Positions 36,371-45,934 of a DNA stretch of 64,000 bases are shown in pieces. Under the pieces are notes generated by a model that ran no database searches, was not told the origin of the DNA, and worked only from the letters and a program-made list of their open reading frames with translations. This DNA comes from Bacteroidota bacterium (GTDB taxonomy: Bacteria > Bacteroidota > Bacteroidia > AKYH767-A > 2013-40CM-41-45), in assembly GCA_016708785.1 (NCBI GenBank), contig JADJFC010000003.1, positions 62,001 through 126,000 of the forward strand, read 5' to 3'. Each line of letters opens with the position of its first letter. Within the stretch, counting starts at the first letter, position 1. A program made the translations under genes and the position numbers.

Positions 36371-36448
36371 AACACAAGAACACAAGTTCACAAGAAGTCC
36401 ACGGATAGCAATTTCCGTGGACTTCTTGTGAACTTGTGTTCTTGTGTT
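36371..36448. repeat. AACACAAG octamer hairpin with perfect 35-base arms
   Basis: 36371-36405 and 36414-36448 are exact reverse complements, with an 8-base loop. The arm begins with AACACAAG twice, then TTCACAAG in the same 8-base register, and ends in CCACGGA. It lies between the GT2 and meaB genes. As RNA it would be a 35-bp stem, which could end the upstream transcript, though no clean T-run follows. Confidence 0.93.
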
Positions 36449-36552
36449 TTATCATACCTGTGTTTTATTTTAACTGTGTTAAAAAAACCTAGCAACTATT
36501 TCCCGAAACCCTTTCGCATTGGCAATCATTCTTGTTTCTTTGCTTCATCAAA

Positions 36553-37461
36553 ATGAACCAAGACCAAACCGCATTCATTCAACTCCTCAAATCCGGCGAC
36601 CGGAAAGCAATTGCTCGTGCAATTACTATTGTTGAGAATGAACTACCGGGTTGGGATACAATTCTTCAGGCACTTTCACCTTCCAAAATTCCTGTTGTCG
36701 GAATTACCGGCCCGCCGGGTGCAGGGAAGAGCACACTTATCAATTCTCTTCTTCGCGAACTAACACAACTCGGGAAAAATGTTGCCATCGTTGCTGTCGA
36801 TCCGACTTCTCCATTCAACTACGGTTCTCTTCTCGGCGATCGTTTACGAATGGCGGAACATTTCAATAATAATAACGTATTCATTCGCTCATTGGCTACA
36901 CGAGGCTCGCTCGGTGGTTTATCTGAAAAGATAATTGAAATAACAGATGTACTGCGCTCTTCGAATTTCGATATGGTCATTGTTGAAACAGTTGGCGTCG
37001 GACAATCGGAAGTGGAAATTGCCGGACTTGCGGATACAACAATTGTCGTCGTCGTTCCGGAATCGGGCGATGAAGTGCAAGCATTGAAATCAGGCATTAT
37101 GGAAATTGCCGATATCTTCGTTGTCAATAAAGCTGATCGTCCGGGTGCCGATGCTCTTGTCAATAATCTGCAAAAGTTAATGCATCATTCCATGACAGAA
37201 GGTTGGGTCGCTCCTGTTGTCAAAACAATAGCCTCACAATCAGAAGGAGTTCACGAATTGATCTCTCAAATCGAAAAGCATTTTAAATCAGCAGGTTATA
37301 ATGAGAAGAAAGTCTTTTTGCTGACAGAAAAAGTAATGCATTTGATCCGTCGTTATAAAATGAAGGATGTTAACAAAGAACTAATCAAAGAACAAATAAC
37401 AAAAGAAGCCCAAAAAGCTGATTTTAACCTTTATTTGTTTGCTAATCAATATAAAAAGTGA
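36553..37461 (+). CDS. meaB: Methylmalonyl-CoA mutase-associated GTPase MeaB
   Basis: About 302 residues. MeaB is a G3E-family GTPase that protects and reloads the B12-dependent methylmalonyl-CoA mutase. The motifs are all present: Walker A GPPGAGKSTLI, AVDPTSP, GDR, VETVGVGQSE (switch/Walker B), NKAD. The start is at ATG 36553 (MNQDQTAFIQL); the in-frame extension to 36532 is not conserved-looking. The mutase genes are not in this window. The coding frame ends 4 bases after a possible start of the next ORF, but that gene more likely starts at 37512. Confidence 0.92.
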   Translation: MNQDQTAFIQLLKSGDRKAIARAITIVENELPGWDTILQALSPSKIPVVGITGPPGAGKSTLINSLLRELTQLGKNVAIVAVDPTSPFNYGSLLGDRLRMAEHFNNNNVFIRSLATRGSLGGLSEKIIEITDVLRSSNFDMVIVETVGVGQSEVEIAGLADTTIVVVVPESGDEVQALKSGIMEIADIFVVNKADRPGADALVNNLQKLMHHSMTEGWVAPVVKTIASQSEGVHELISQIEKHFKSAGYNEKKVFLLTEKVMHLIRRYKMKDVNKELIKEQITKEAQKADFNLYLFANQYKK

Positions 37462-37511
37462 TGCTGTTGGATTTCCAAAATAATTGTAAATTGACTCACT
37501 TTTTAAACCGT

Positions 37512-39584
37512 ATGGATTACCAATTACTCTCCGGTAAAATCTACCGATTCCTTCTTATTGCCTTGGTTTCATTGACAATGTCATTGAACTCCTTTGGTCA
37601 GATTCCTATCTTCTTCGATGATTTCGGGTCGACAACCGGTACTTGTGATTCATCAAATCTGGCTGCCGGATTTTCAAGTCCGACCTCAGGAGGTGTATGG
37701 AATGTTACACCTATCGGCGGACAAGGTCCAAATGCAAATGAATGGTTCATCAGCTCAACTGAGCCTGGAAAAACTTCCGGTGTTTGTTCACAAAGAGGAT
37801 GCAAGACTGACCCGACTCAAACAAAACGAACATTGCATGTTGGTAATGTACCCGGTTCTGAAAATGCATCCAGTGCTGCAGTGAATTGCCCAGCCGGTGA
37901 TTGCGGTGCTGTATATGATCCGGGTGGTTTTCTCCAAACTACTCCAACAGAAAAACGTGTGGAGTCGCCTGTGATCAATTGCCTTGGTGTTTCAAATCTG
38001 GTTCTTGCATTCAATTATATATTAGGTGAACTTGATGGGGAGATCAGCAATAATGACAATGTCTTTATAGAATATTTTAATGGTACTGCCTGGACCAGCT
38101 TAATTGAATTGCCGAAAACTGCTAAGTGTATTGCAGATACTAATTTCGCTACCTGGACACAATATTCAATCTCTCTACCTGCTTCTGCAGATAATAACCC
38201 ATTGGTGAAAATTGGCTTCCGGTGGAGAAACCAAGGATTAGGTGTTGGAGTGAGTGGACCTTCTGTTGCAATTGACAGCATCGTTGTTGGTAGTCTGGAT
38301 GTTCCCGTTGCTGATTTTACAGCTTCCGACACTGTAATTTGTGCCGGTGATACTGTGAATTTTTATGCTGATACAACTACTATTGCTTCTTCATATGCAT
38401 GGACGTTTATCGGTGGAACTCCCGGTTCATCTTCTGCTCAAAATCCTACAAATATCGTCTTTGCAAATCCGGGAACATATTCTGTTCAACTTATTGTTGG
38501 CAGTCCTGCCGGAACAGATACAATGCAAAAAATAAATTACATTGTTGTCAATGCATGTACTCCTCCTAATCCGGATTTCGTTGCCAACGATTCTTTGATC
38601 TGCGAAAGAGAATGTGTGACCTTTACCGATCTTTCAACAGGCGGTGCAACTACATGGGCTTGGTCATTCCCGGGTGGAGTGCCTGCAACAAGTACATTGC
38701 CGAATCCAAGTGTTTGTTACAGTGCTCCAGGGTTATACGATGTCACACTGACTGCCGGAAATCAATATGGCACAGCATCGTTCACGAAGACTGCATATAT
38801 AAGAGCAGACACATGTCCATTGCCTGAAGCAGATTTCATTGCGCCGATCACAGAAGGGTGCTCAGGTACTCCGTTCTCATTCCAGGGTCAAATTATCGCC
38901 GGCGGACCATTCACTTCATGGTCATGGTATTTCCCAGGTGGTGTTCCTGATACTTCTTCTCTGCAAAATCCAACAGGCATATTATATACTCAAGATGGCC
39001 TTTATGATGTTCAGTTAATTGTAACGAACCAATACGGCTCAGATACTATTATTAAGTATTCATTTATAAAGATCGAAAGCGTTCCGACAGGTTTCGTTGG
39101 TCCTGATACTGCTATGTATTGGGGAAGTTCATATCAGTTGACTGCCGGTGGTGGTATAACTTACAGTTGGTCGCCTTCTGTAAGTCTTGATAGCGCAACA
39201 GCACCTAATCCAATCGCTACACCACTTGAAACTACTGTTTATACAGTTACAATTTCTGATGGAACAGGGTGCTATACAACGCGTCAAGTGGTTGTAACGA
39301 TATTGCATAATAACGACGTATTTGTACCAAATTCATTTTCTCCAAATGGTGATGGTCGTAACGATTATCTCTTCCTTCGGGGAAATAACCTCTATGGAAT
39401 AAGATTCACAGTTTATGACAGATGGGGCGAGAAAGTATTTGAAACCACTCAGCAAACAACAGGCTGGGATGGAACCTATAAAGGCAAAGATCTAAATCCG
39501 GGCGTCTTCACTTATGTGTATACCATCAATTTCGATGATGGTTCAACAATAAGTAAGACGGGAAGTGTAACATTAATCAGATAA
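37512..39584 (+). CDS. PKD-repeat protein with T9SS type B sorting domain
   Basis: About 690 residues, exported. A signal peptide (ends SFGQ) is followed by a lectin-like or adhesin-like region (about 25-255, with six cysteines), three PKD domains (about 265-350, 360-445 and 448-535; the repeats share AWSFPGG/SWYFPGG), a short YWGSSYQLTAGG region and a C-terminal gliding-motility type domain (FVPNSFSPNGDGRNDYLFLRG to NPGVFTYVYTI, about 610-690). That domain is the type B signal for the type IX secretion system, and the PorP/SprF gene 19 bases downstream is its usual partner. The substrate is probably anchored or released at the cell surface. Confidence 0.9.
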   Translation: MDYQLLSGKIYRFLLIALVSLTMSLNSFGQIPIFFDDFGSTTGTCDSSNLAAGFSSPTSGGVWNVTPIGGQGPNANEWFISSTEPGKTSGVCSQRGCKTDPTQTKRTLHVGNVPGSENASSAAVNCPAGDCGAVYDPGGFLQTTPTEKRVESPVINCLGVSNLVLAFNYILGELDGEISNNDNVFIEYFNGTAWTSLIELPKTAKCIADTNFATWTQYSISLPASADNNPLVKIGFRWRNQGLGVGVSGPSVAIDSIVVGSLDVPVADFTASDTVICAGDTVNFYADTTTIASSYAWTFIGGTPGSSSAQNPTNIVFANPGTYSVQLIVGSPAGTDTMQKINYIVVNACTPPNPDFVANDSLICERECVTFTDLSTGGATTWAWSFPGGVPATSTLPNPSVCYSAPGLYDVTLTAGNQYGTASFTKTAYIRADTCPLPEADFIAPITEGCSGTPFSFQGQIIAGGPFTSWSWYFPGGVPDTSSLQNPTGILYTQDGLYDVQLIVTNQYGSDTIIKYSFIKIESVPTGFVGPDTAMYWGSSYQLTAGGGITYSWSPSVSLDSATAPNPIATPLETTVYTVTISDGTGCYTTRQVVVTILHNNDVFVPNSFSPNGDGRNDYLFLRGNNLYGIRFTVYDRWGEKVFETTQQTTGWDGTYKGKDLNPGVFTYVYTINFDDGSTISKTGSVTLIR

Positions 39585-39603
39585 GCAAGTAATAAATTTT
39601 TCA

Positions 39604-40668
39604 ATGCGAAAAATTTTACCAAACAATAAGATAACCCTTGTGCTGCTTGCTTTTGCAATGCAGGTTGCAACTACTTTGCATGCCCAGGACCAACACTTCT
39701 CTCAGTTTTACAATGCTCCACTTATTGTAAACCCTGCGCTTACAGGTGTGTTCGACGGAAAATTCCGCTTGAGTAACCTTTATCGCAGCCAATGGTCAGG
39801 TTTAGGTGAAGGTTATAAAACAATTCACGTATCTGCTGATGCGCCTCTTGGAAAAGGAACAATGGGAAGCAATTTCTTTGGTATTGGAATGGTTGTCTCA
39901 CAAGATAAAGCAGGTGAAGCGGGTTTTAAATCAACAATTGTTGAAGGATCTTTATCTTATACTGCTGGGTTGTCAGATCAAGGCGATCAGTTTTTTACTG
40001 TTGGATTTCAGGCAGGACTAAATCAGCAGTCATTAGACCTTTCAAAAGCAACATGGGATGAGCAGTGGAATGGCGATAGTTACGACCCAACTATCATGAG
40101 CGGAGAAAACATTCAACTCGAAACATTCTCATATCTGGATTTCAATGCAGGAGTAAACTATTACTATGTTCCTGATGGAACTAATTTCTTTAGTATCGGT
40201 GCATCGATGGCTCACGTAGGATCTCCCAATGTTAGTTTCTTTCTTAAGCAAGATGCGCCATTGAACAGTAAGATCACTGTTCATTCAAGTGCAGAATTGA
40301 GCCTTGATAAAGAAGGTTATATGTGGATTCTCCCAAAAGCAATTTACATGACACAAGGCCCGCAACAGGAACTTATGTTCGGCGGATTATTCAAAAATAA
40401 AATTCAGTTCAAATCACGATATACCAATTATCAAAAAGAAGCCTTTTTCTACTTAGGAGGTTTCTATCGCTGGAATGATGCAGTTGCAATTAATGCACGT
40501 TTCGAATACAATTCATTTGGACTTGGAATCACTTACGACAATAACGTTTCATCTTTGTCTAATTCTGCTGCTTCAACCAGCGCAATTGAATTCAATTTTT
40601 CTTATGTGACCCAAATCAAAAGAGGTCAGCACGCCAGACACTATAACAGAATGCCGAAGTTCTTCTAG
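39604..40668 (+). CDS. PorP/SprF family type IX secretion membrane protein
   Basis: 354 residues, outer membrane beta-barrel with a signal peptide (ends HAQD). The N-terminus QHFSQFYNAPLIVNPALTGVF is the family signature, and LYRSQWSGLG and the terminal strand FNFSYVTQ also fit. PorP/SprF proteins are needed for secretion or surface attachment of proteins with type B T9SS domains, and genes for such pairs lie side by side, as here. It ends a small unit convergent with murF-alr. Confidence 0.92.
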   Translation: MRKILPNNKITLVLLAFAMQVATTLHAQDQHFSQFYNAPLIVNPALTGVFDGKFRLSNLYRSQWSGLGEGYKTIHVSADAPLGKGTMGSNFFGIGMVVSQDKAGEAGFKSTIVEGSLSYTAGLSDQGDQFFTVGFQAGLNQQSLDLSKATWDEQWNGDSYDPTIMSGENIQLETFSYLDFNAGVNYYYVPDGTNFFSIGASMAHVGSPNVSFFLKQDAPLNSKITVHSSAELSLDKEGYMWILPKAIYMTQGPQQELMFGGLFKNKIQFKSRYTNYQKEAFFYLGGFYRWNDAVAINARFEYNSFGLGITYDNNVSSLSNSAASTSAIEFNFSYVTQIKRGQHARHYNRMPKFF

Positions 40669-40671
40669 GAT

Positions 40672-40797
40672 TTTTTTTTGCCACGAATGCACGAATAAAA
40701 AAAATCTTTTTATTCGTGCATTCGTGGCAAAAAAATCAATTTTTATTCGTGCATTCGTGGCAAAAAAATCAATTTTATTCGTGCATTCGTGGCAACA
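40672..40797. repeat. CACGAATG hairpin with three tandem right arms
   Basis: One left arm (GCCACGAATGCACGAATAAA) is followed by three successive copies of its complement (TTTATTCGTGCATTCGTGGC), starting at about 40708, 40741 and 40773, i.e. 33 and 32 bases apart, each ending in AAAAAAATCAAT. Any of the three can pair with the left arm. It lies between two convergent genes and may act as a terminator. Confidence 0.9.
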
Positions 40798-40803
40798 ACA
40801 AAA

Positions 40804-43287
40804 TCATTCATGAAAGTAGACTCGCTTCACGCGTTGCGAAACGTTTACTAAGATCTCATATGGTATTGTACCTGTAGCTTTTGCCATTTCTGTCACTGAA
40901 TAATCAGTTCCAAAAACGATCACTTCATCGCCTTCTTTTGCAGGAATGTCGGTGATATCTAACATACACATATCCATACAAACATTTCCAAGGATAGGTG
41001 CTAATTTACCATTCACCATCATTTTCCCAACACCATTACTTAGCCGTCTGCTAATGCCGTCTGCATAGCCAATTGCAACTGTTGCAACAATGGAGTCGCG
41101 TTTCAATTTCCCTTTACGACTGTACCCAATTGTTTCATTCGCCGCTACATTCTTGATCTGCGATATTGTTGTCTTCAATGTTGCTACTTGTTCCAGATGA
41201 TTTTGTTCATTAGGAGTCGCAGCAAAACCATATAATCCAATTCCTAATCTCACCATCTCAAATTGTGCTTCGCTGAAGCGAAGGATGCCCGATGAGTTTA
41301 ACATATGCCTCATGATCGGATAATTGAAATTTGACATGATCTCATCACTCATCTTTTTAAAACGATCAACTTGTAATTTTGTGAATCCATCGTGTTCCGC
41401 TTCATCACTACCTGCCAGATGACTGAATACCGATTGAATGTGAAGATGTTTGTTGTTGTTTAATCTAACGACAAGTTCATTGATCTCACGTTCTTCAAAA
41501 CCTAAGCGATGCATTCCTGTATCCAGTTTCAAATGGATCTTGAAAGGTTCACCTTGATGCTTCTTCAAAACTTCTGCAAGCTGATTCAACTGTCGGAAAT
41601 TGTAGATCTCCGGTTCCAGACGATTCTTGATCATCATCTCAAAATTCATCACCTCGGGATTCATCACCATTATCGGAAGTGTTATTCCTGTTTTTCTTAA
41701 TTCAACGCCTTCATCAGAATATGCGACGGCTAAATAATCGACATGGTGGAATTGTAAAATATTTGCAACTTCAAAGCTTCCACTTCCATACGAAGTAGCT
41801 TTGACCATTGCCATCATCTTTGTGTGAGGTTTTAAACGTGAACGATAGTAATTCAAATTGTGAATCAATGAATTCAAATTGATCTCCAAAACGGTCTCAT
41901 GCGCCTTTTGCTCAAGGACTTTCGAGATCTTTTCAAAACCGAATAATCTTGCACCTTTTAATAAAATGGTTTCATCTCTGAAATCAGAGGGCGAAAAGTC
42001 TCGGAGAAAATCGTCGGTTGAACGGAAAAACTTTTTTTCCATCGAAAAATAATTTTCCTGACGGGAAATTGCCGGACCAATACCAATTAAGGATGTAATT
42101 CCTTTTGCTTTTAAAAGGTCACCAACTTCCTTGTATAACGCCTCTTCATTCTTCCCGCTTTGCAAAATGTCTGAAAGAATAAGAGTCTTGTTTTCGTGCT
42201 GCTTTTGTTGATTTAAAAAATCAAGTGCAATCGTTAGCGATCCGATATCTGAATTGTAACTGTCGTTGATCACTGAACAGTTATTGATCCCTGTTTTCAT
42301 TTCCAGTCGCATCGCTACAGGACTGAGCATATGCATGCGTTCTTGAATAATCGTCTGGTCGTAGCCCATAACGAGCATGAGAGACCAACAATTAATAGCA
42401 TTCTCTACAGATGCATCATCAATGAATGGAATAGTTATATTGATGAATTCGTTTTCAAATACAGCCTGAATCTCTGTATCATCATTACTTTTTGTTACTC
42501 TTCCAACTTGCAGATCTGCACGCGATTTTCTTGACCATGAAAAGATCTTTATGTCTTTTTCACGGAAAGAAAAATCGTTTACAGATTCTTGTATTGTTGT
42601 ATAATCTTTGTTGTAAATTAATGTCTTAACGCCTGAAAACAATTCCAATTTCTCATGAACTTTTTCTTTTTCACTGCTGAAATTTTCATCATGTGCAGAA
42701 CCAATATTTGTGAAAATACCAACGGTAGGGTGAATGATTGCTTCCAGCTTTTTCATCTCTCCCGGCATTGAAATACCGGCTTCGAAAATTGCAAGTTGAT
42801 TCTCCTCCTGCATTTCCCAAACAGAAATTGGAACACCAATTTGGGAGTTGTATGATTTTGGACTTCTGACAATATTCAGATCTGCGCGCAGTAACTGATA
42901 AAGCCATTCTTTAACAATGGTCTTTCCATTACTGCCCGTTATTCCGATTACATTATAATTGAAATGCTGACGATGATGAGCGGCTAACCGTTGCATGGCT
43001 TTCAATGCATCATCAACAAAAATAAAATTTGCGTTCAGATCTTTAAAGTCGTCGTTCAATTCGCTGACAATAAAATTTCGTACACCTTGATTGAAAAGAT
43101 CTGCAATAAATTTGTGACCATCGTGACGCTCACCTTTTATAGCAAAAAATAATGCGCTCTCACTCTGAAGCACTCTTCGACTATCCGTTAAAAGATCGCG
43201 TATTTCGGATTGTTCCGGACAGTTTAGAATTAACTGTCCACCCGTAACCACTGCTATCTGACTGATGCTATACGTGGTTTCGTTCAT
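40804..43287 (-). CDS. murF: MurF-alanine racemase fusion
   Basis: 827 residues in one frame. The N-terminal half (about 1-455) is UDP-N-acetylmuramoyl-tripeptide:D-Ala-D-Ala ligase, with GITGSNGKTIVKEWL (ATP loop), AIFEAGISMPGEM and NDSYNSDIGSL. The C-terminal half (about 460-827) is PLP-dependent alanine racemase, with MVKATSYGSGSFEVANIL (cofactor lysine) and IGYSRKGKLKRDS. Thus one protein makes D-Ala and attaches the D-Ala-D-Ala dipeptide to the peptidoglycan precursor, the dipeptide ligase Ddl acting in between. Such fusions are known in Bacteroidota. It is co-transcribed with tdk, whose stop is adjacent to its start. Confidence 0.92.
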   Translation of the reverse strand: MNETTYSISQIAVVTGGQLILNCPEQSEIRDLLTDSRRVLQSESALFFAIKGERHDGHKFIADLFNQGVRNFIVSELNDDFKDLNANFIFVDDALKAMQRLAAHHRQHFNYNVIGITGSNGKTIVKEWLYQLLRADLNIVRSPKSYNSQIGVPISVWEMQEENQLAIFEAGISMPGEMKKLEAIIHPTVGIFTNIGSAHDENFSSEKEKVHEKLELFSGVKTLIYNKDYTTIQESVNDFSFREKDIKIFSWSRKSRADLQVGRVTKSNDDTEIQAVFENEFINITIPFIDDASVENAINCWSLMLVMGYDQTIIQERMHMLSPVAMRLEMKTGINNCSVINDSYNSDIGSLTIALDFLNQQKQHENKTLILSDILQSGKNEEALYKEVGDLLKAKGITSLIGIGPAISRQENYFSMEKKFFRSTDDFLRDFSPSDFRDETILLKGARLFGFEKISKVLEQKAHETVLEINLNSLIHNLNYYRSRLKPHTKMMAMVKATSYGSGSFEVANILQFHHVDYLAVAYSDEGVELRKTGITLPIMVMNPEVMNFEMMIKNRLEPEIYNFRQLNQLAEVLKKHQGEPFKIHLKLDTGMHRLGFEEREINELVVRLNNNKHLHIQSVFSHLAGSDEAEHDGFTKLQVDRFKKMSDEIMSNFNYPIMRHMLNSSGILRFSEAQFEMVRLGIGLYGFAATPNEQNHLEQVATLKTTISQIKNVAANETIGYSRKGKLKRDSIVATVAIGYADGISRRLSNGVGKMMVNGKLAPILGNVCMDMCMLDITDIPAKEGDEVIVFGTDYSVTEMAKATGTIPYEILVNVSQRVKRVYFHE

Positions 43288-43872
43288 TTAATTATGTTCT
43301 TTTCTTTCCTGATTAAAACAATGACGACAAAGCGGAACATAACTTTCTTGTTCCCCAAGTAAAATTCGGTTTTCTCCTGCTACTGTTCTATGTGAATAGT
43401 TAGCAAGCTCACCGCATTTCATACAAATGGCGTGAACTTTTGTCACATATTCTGCAATTGATAAAAGGGTAGGGATAGGACCAAAAGGTTTACCAAGGTA
43501 ATCCATGTCCAATCCAGCCACTAAAACTCGAATGCCTCTGTTGGCCAGAACCTGACAAACAGAAGGAAGTTCATCATCAAAAAATTGTGCTTCATCAATT
43601 CCAATCACATCAACATCGTTTGCAAGCAATAAAATTTGAGATGCTGATTCAACTGGTGTGGAGTGAATTGAATTGGAGTCATGCGAAACTACATTGACTT
43701 CGTCGTAACGCGTATCGATCTTTGGTTTAAAGATCTCGACTTTTTGTTTGGCAATCTTTGCACGCTTTAATCGTCGAATCAATTCTTCAGTTTTTCCTGA
43801 AAACATTGATCCACAAACCACTTCTATATGGCCTTTTCGGACTTCTCTTGCGTATAATGATTCCAGAAACAT
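43288..43872 (-). CDS. tdk: Thymidine kinase
   Basis: About 194 residues. Phosphorylates thymidine to dTMP in the salvage pathway. GSMFSGKTEELIRR is the P-loop, IDEAQFFDDE the Walker B region, and a zinc-binding tail has paired cysteines (CMKC and CRHC). The frame is open upstream to 43935, but the family N-terminus suggests ATG 43872 (MFLESLYAREVRKGHIEV). It is the first gene of the unit with murF-alr. Confidence 0.92.
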   Translation of the reverse strand: MFLESLYAREVRKGHIEVVCGSMFSGKTEELIRRLKRAKIAKQKVEIFKPKIDTRYDEVNVVSHDSNSIHSTPVESASQILLLANDVDVIGIDEAQFFDDELPSVCQVLANRGIRVLVAGLDMDYLGKPFGPIPTLLSIAEYVTKVHAICMKCGELANYSHRTVAGENRILLGEQESYVPLCRHCFNQERKEHN

Positions 43873-43980
43873 GTTTAGCTGATTGAAGGGCCAAACGTAC
43901 GTTTTTTGGAGGGCTTTTCCAAGGTGTATCCGCAAGGTTTGTTTCTGTAAACCTTCACTTCCGCCTCCGTTTTTTTGTTT

Positions 43981-44092
43981 TAGGTCAAAGGTTAAGGGTC
44001 AAAGGTCAGCGGACTTTCAATAAGCCGATTACTTTTTATTAGCTCTTGACTCTTGACCCCTTTGACCTTTTACCCTTGACCCTTGACCCATT
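43981..44092. repeat. GGTCAAA heptamer repeat pair
   Basis: The left cluster 43983-44010 is GGTCAAA/GGTTAAG words in a 7-base register; the right cluster 44043-44092 is the complement (CTCTTGA, CCCTTGA and CCTTTTA words). The two can pair across a 35-base spacer. The cluster lies between tdk (minus) and the hypothetical gene at 44166, and it argues against a start before 44166. Confidence 0.88.
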
Positions 44093-44165
44093 TCAATCCC
44101 ATAAAGTCGACCCAAATTTTTCCCAAAAACCACAACATCTTCCAAAATGCTCCGTTATAAGGGGC

Positions 44166-45056
44166 ATGCAAAGTCCCATTATTCATCAGCAATTAATTCT
44201 TTCTACGGAAAGAATCAGAGACCTCCATCGTTCCATGCAAGCTCATTCTTCTGCAATCCCTGCAGCGGAAATGGAAGTGTTTTTAGCAGAGATCCGCAAA
44301 CTTTATGAGCTGGCGCTGCAACTGAATTATCAGAATGCAATGCAACTCCTCAATGAAATGCAGATGCCGAACATTGCTGAAATGAGGATGAATACTAATT
44401 CTGTTTCTGCGCCTTTATCTTCTGCACCAACAGAACCAATTTCTCAGACATCTGAGGCGCCTATCGCTGAGGATAAAACTCCTGTTTCGTCACCAATCAC
44501 AAAAGATGTTGCACCACCTATAGTTGCATCTGTACCGGTTCCTGTGGAGCCGATTCGTAAAGAAGAGTTAAGTGAAGCACCTGTTGAAATCCCGGGAAGT
44601 TCACATTCTAATATTTCCATGGATAAATTGATGGCTGACATTTCAAAGGCTGAAACGGCTGCAGAATTGAATCATATTAAAAAATCACATTCTGATCTGC
44701 ATGAAATGTTTGAATCGGCTCCTTCAATCGCTCATAATTTTGAAGATCTCGAAACTCTTGCCGATCGGATAGCATTAAGTCAAAATTCGCATAGCGTATC
44801 TGATCATTTGCACAAGGTTCCTGTGAAAGACATCAAAGCCGCTATCGGACTGAATGAAAAATTTCAATTCATCAACCAACTTTTTAATGGTGATTCGCAG
44901 AAATACAATGCTTCTATCGACCATTTGAATTCATGCGGCTCTTCGAATCGTGCGCAGGAATTTCTGAAAAATATTTCTCAGGAATATAATTGGGAAAAAC
45001 AATCTTCAGCCGCATCCCTTTTCATGGATATAGTTGAAAGACGTTTCCTTGGGTAA
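44166..45056 (+). CDS. Hypothetical protein with Pro/Ala-rich linker, upstream of rsmI
   Basis: About 296 residues, no signal peptide and no membrane helix. Residues about 1-75 are helical (ERIRDLHRSMQAHSSAIPAAEMEVFLAEIRKLYELAL), 80-180 are a low-complexity Ser/Pro/Thr/Val linker, and 190-296 form a helical C-terminal domain (DIKAAIGLNEKFQFINQLFNGDSQKY). I do not recognise a family, though such two-domain proteins before rsmI may be conserved in Bacteroidota. The start at ATG 44166 is chosen because everything upstream is repeat DNA. Its TAA overlaps the rsmI ATG, so the two are coupled. Confidence 0.7.
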   Translation: MQSPIIHQQLILSTERIRDLHRSMQAHSSAIPAAEMEVFLAEIRKLYELALQLNYQNAMQLLNEMQMPNIAEMRMNTNSVSAPLSSAPTEPISQTSEAPIAEDKTPVSSPITKDVAPPIVASVPVPVEPIRKEELSEAPVEIPGSSHSNISMDKLMADISKAETAAELNHIKKSHSDLHEMFESAPSIAHNFEDLETLADRIALSQNSHSVSDHLHKVPVKDIKAAIGLNEKFQFINQLFNGDSQKYNASIDHLNSCGSSNRAQEFLKNISQEYNWEKQSSAASLFMDIVERRFLG

Positions 45057-45781
45057 TGGAAAAAACAGGGCTCTACCTTGTGCCAACTCCCGTTGGTAAT
45101 CTAGAAGATATTACTTTACGGGCAATCAGGATCTTAAAAGAAGCCGATACCGTTCTTGCTGAAGATACACGCGTAAGCGGAAATCTGATGCGACACCTTG
45201 GAATCGATAAACGATTGCAGTCGTATCATATGCACAATGAGCATAAGATCGTTGCCGATATCGTAAATAGAATTTCTGCAGGAGAAACAATCGCTTTAAT
45301 TACTGATGCCGGAACTCCGGGTATTTCTGATCCGGGTTTTTTACTCGTTAGAGAATGCATCAAACAAGGAATAAAAGTGGAAACACTTCCCGGTCCAACT
45401 GCTTTCGTTCCCGCTCTCGTCAATTCCGGTTTACCTGCTGATCGCTTTACTTTCGAAGGTTTCCTGCCTCAAAAGAAGGGCAGAGCTACACGTTTGGAGA
45501 AATTGCGCGAAGAAGAACGGACCATGATCTTCTATGAATCGCCTTACCGATTGGTAAAAGCACTCGATCAGTTTATAACTATTTTTGGTCCCGAAAGAAG
45601 TGCTTGTGTTTCCAGGGAAATTTCCAAAATGTTTGAAGAAAACTATCACGGTTCTTTGCTAAAATGTAAAGAACACTTCAGTGCAAAAACAGTAAAAGGC
45701 GAAATAGTAATTGTGGTGGCCGGTAAAAATTCAAAACAAGAAGTTGACCTTGAATCTGCAGAAGATGAGGATAACGAATGA
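45056..45781 (+). CDS. rsmI: 16S rRNA (cytidine1402-2'-O)-methyltransferase
   Basis: 241 residues, tetrapyrrole-methylase fold. RsmI 2'-O-methylates C1402 in the decoding centre of 16S rRNA using SAM. LYLVPTPVGNLEDITLRA, AEDTRVSGNLMRHL, LITDAGTPGISDPGF and LPGPTAFVPALVNSGLP are diagnostic. It overlaps the preceding gene by one base (TAATG). recJ begins about 150 bases downstream. Confidence 0.93.
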   Translation: MEKTGLYLVPTPVGNLEDITLRAIRILKEADTVLAEDTRVSGNLMRHLGIDKRLQSYHMHNEHKIVADIVNRISAGETIALITDAGTPGISDPGFLLVRECIKQGIKVETLPGPTAFVPALVNSGLPADRFTFEGFLPQKKGRATRLEKLREEERTMIFYESPYRLVKALDQFITIFGPERSACVSREISKMFEENYHGSLLKCKEHFSAKTVKGEIVIVVAGKNSKQEVDLESAEDEDNE

Positions 45782-45934
45782 TGAAAATTTTGCGATTTTT
45801 ACCTATGAAAAAGTTGTTTTTGACCCTTAATTTAACATTTTGCCAATAGTTTTGAGTTATACACCATATACTGTACGTTTCTTTTAATATAAGAACATTC
45901 AACAAGGGGCATTTTGCCTATCTTGCAACGCATT

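Noticed and set aside
44046..44165. N-terminal extension of the hypothetical protein before rsmI
   Set aside because: It is the reading of the TTGACCC repeat words; ATG 44166 is preferred.
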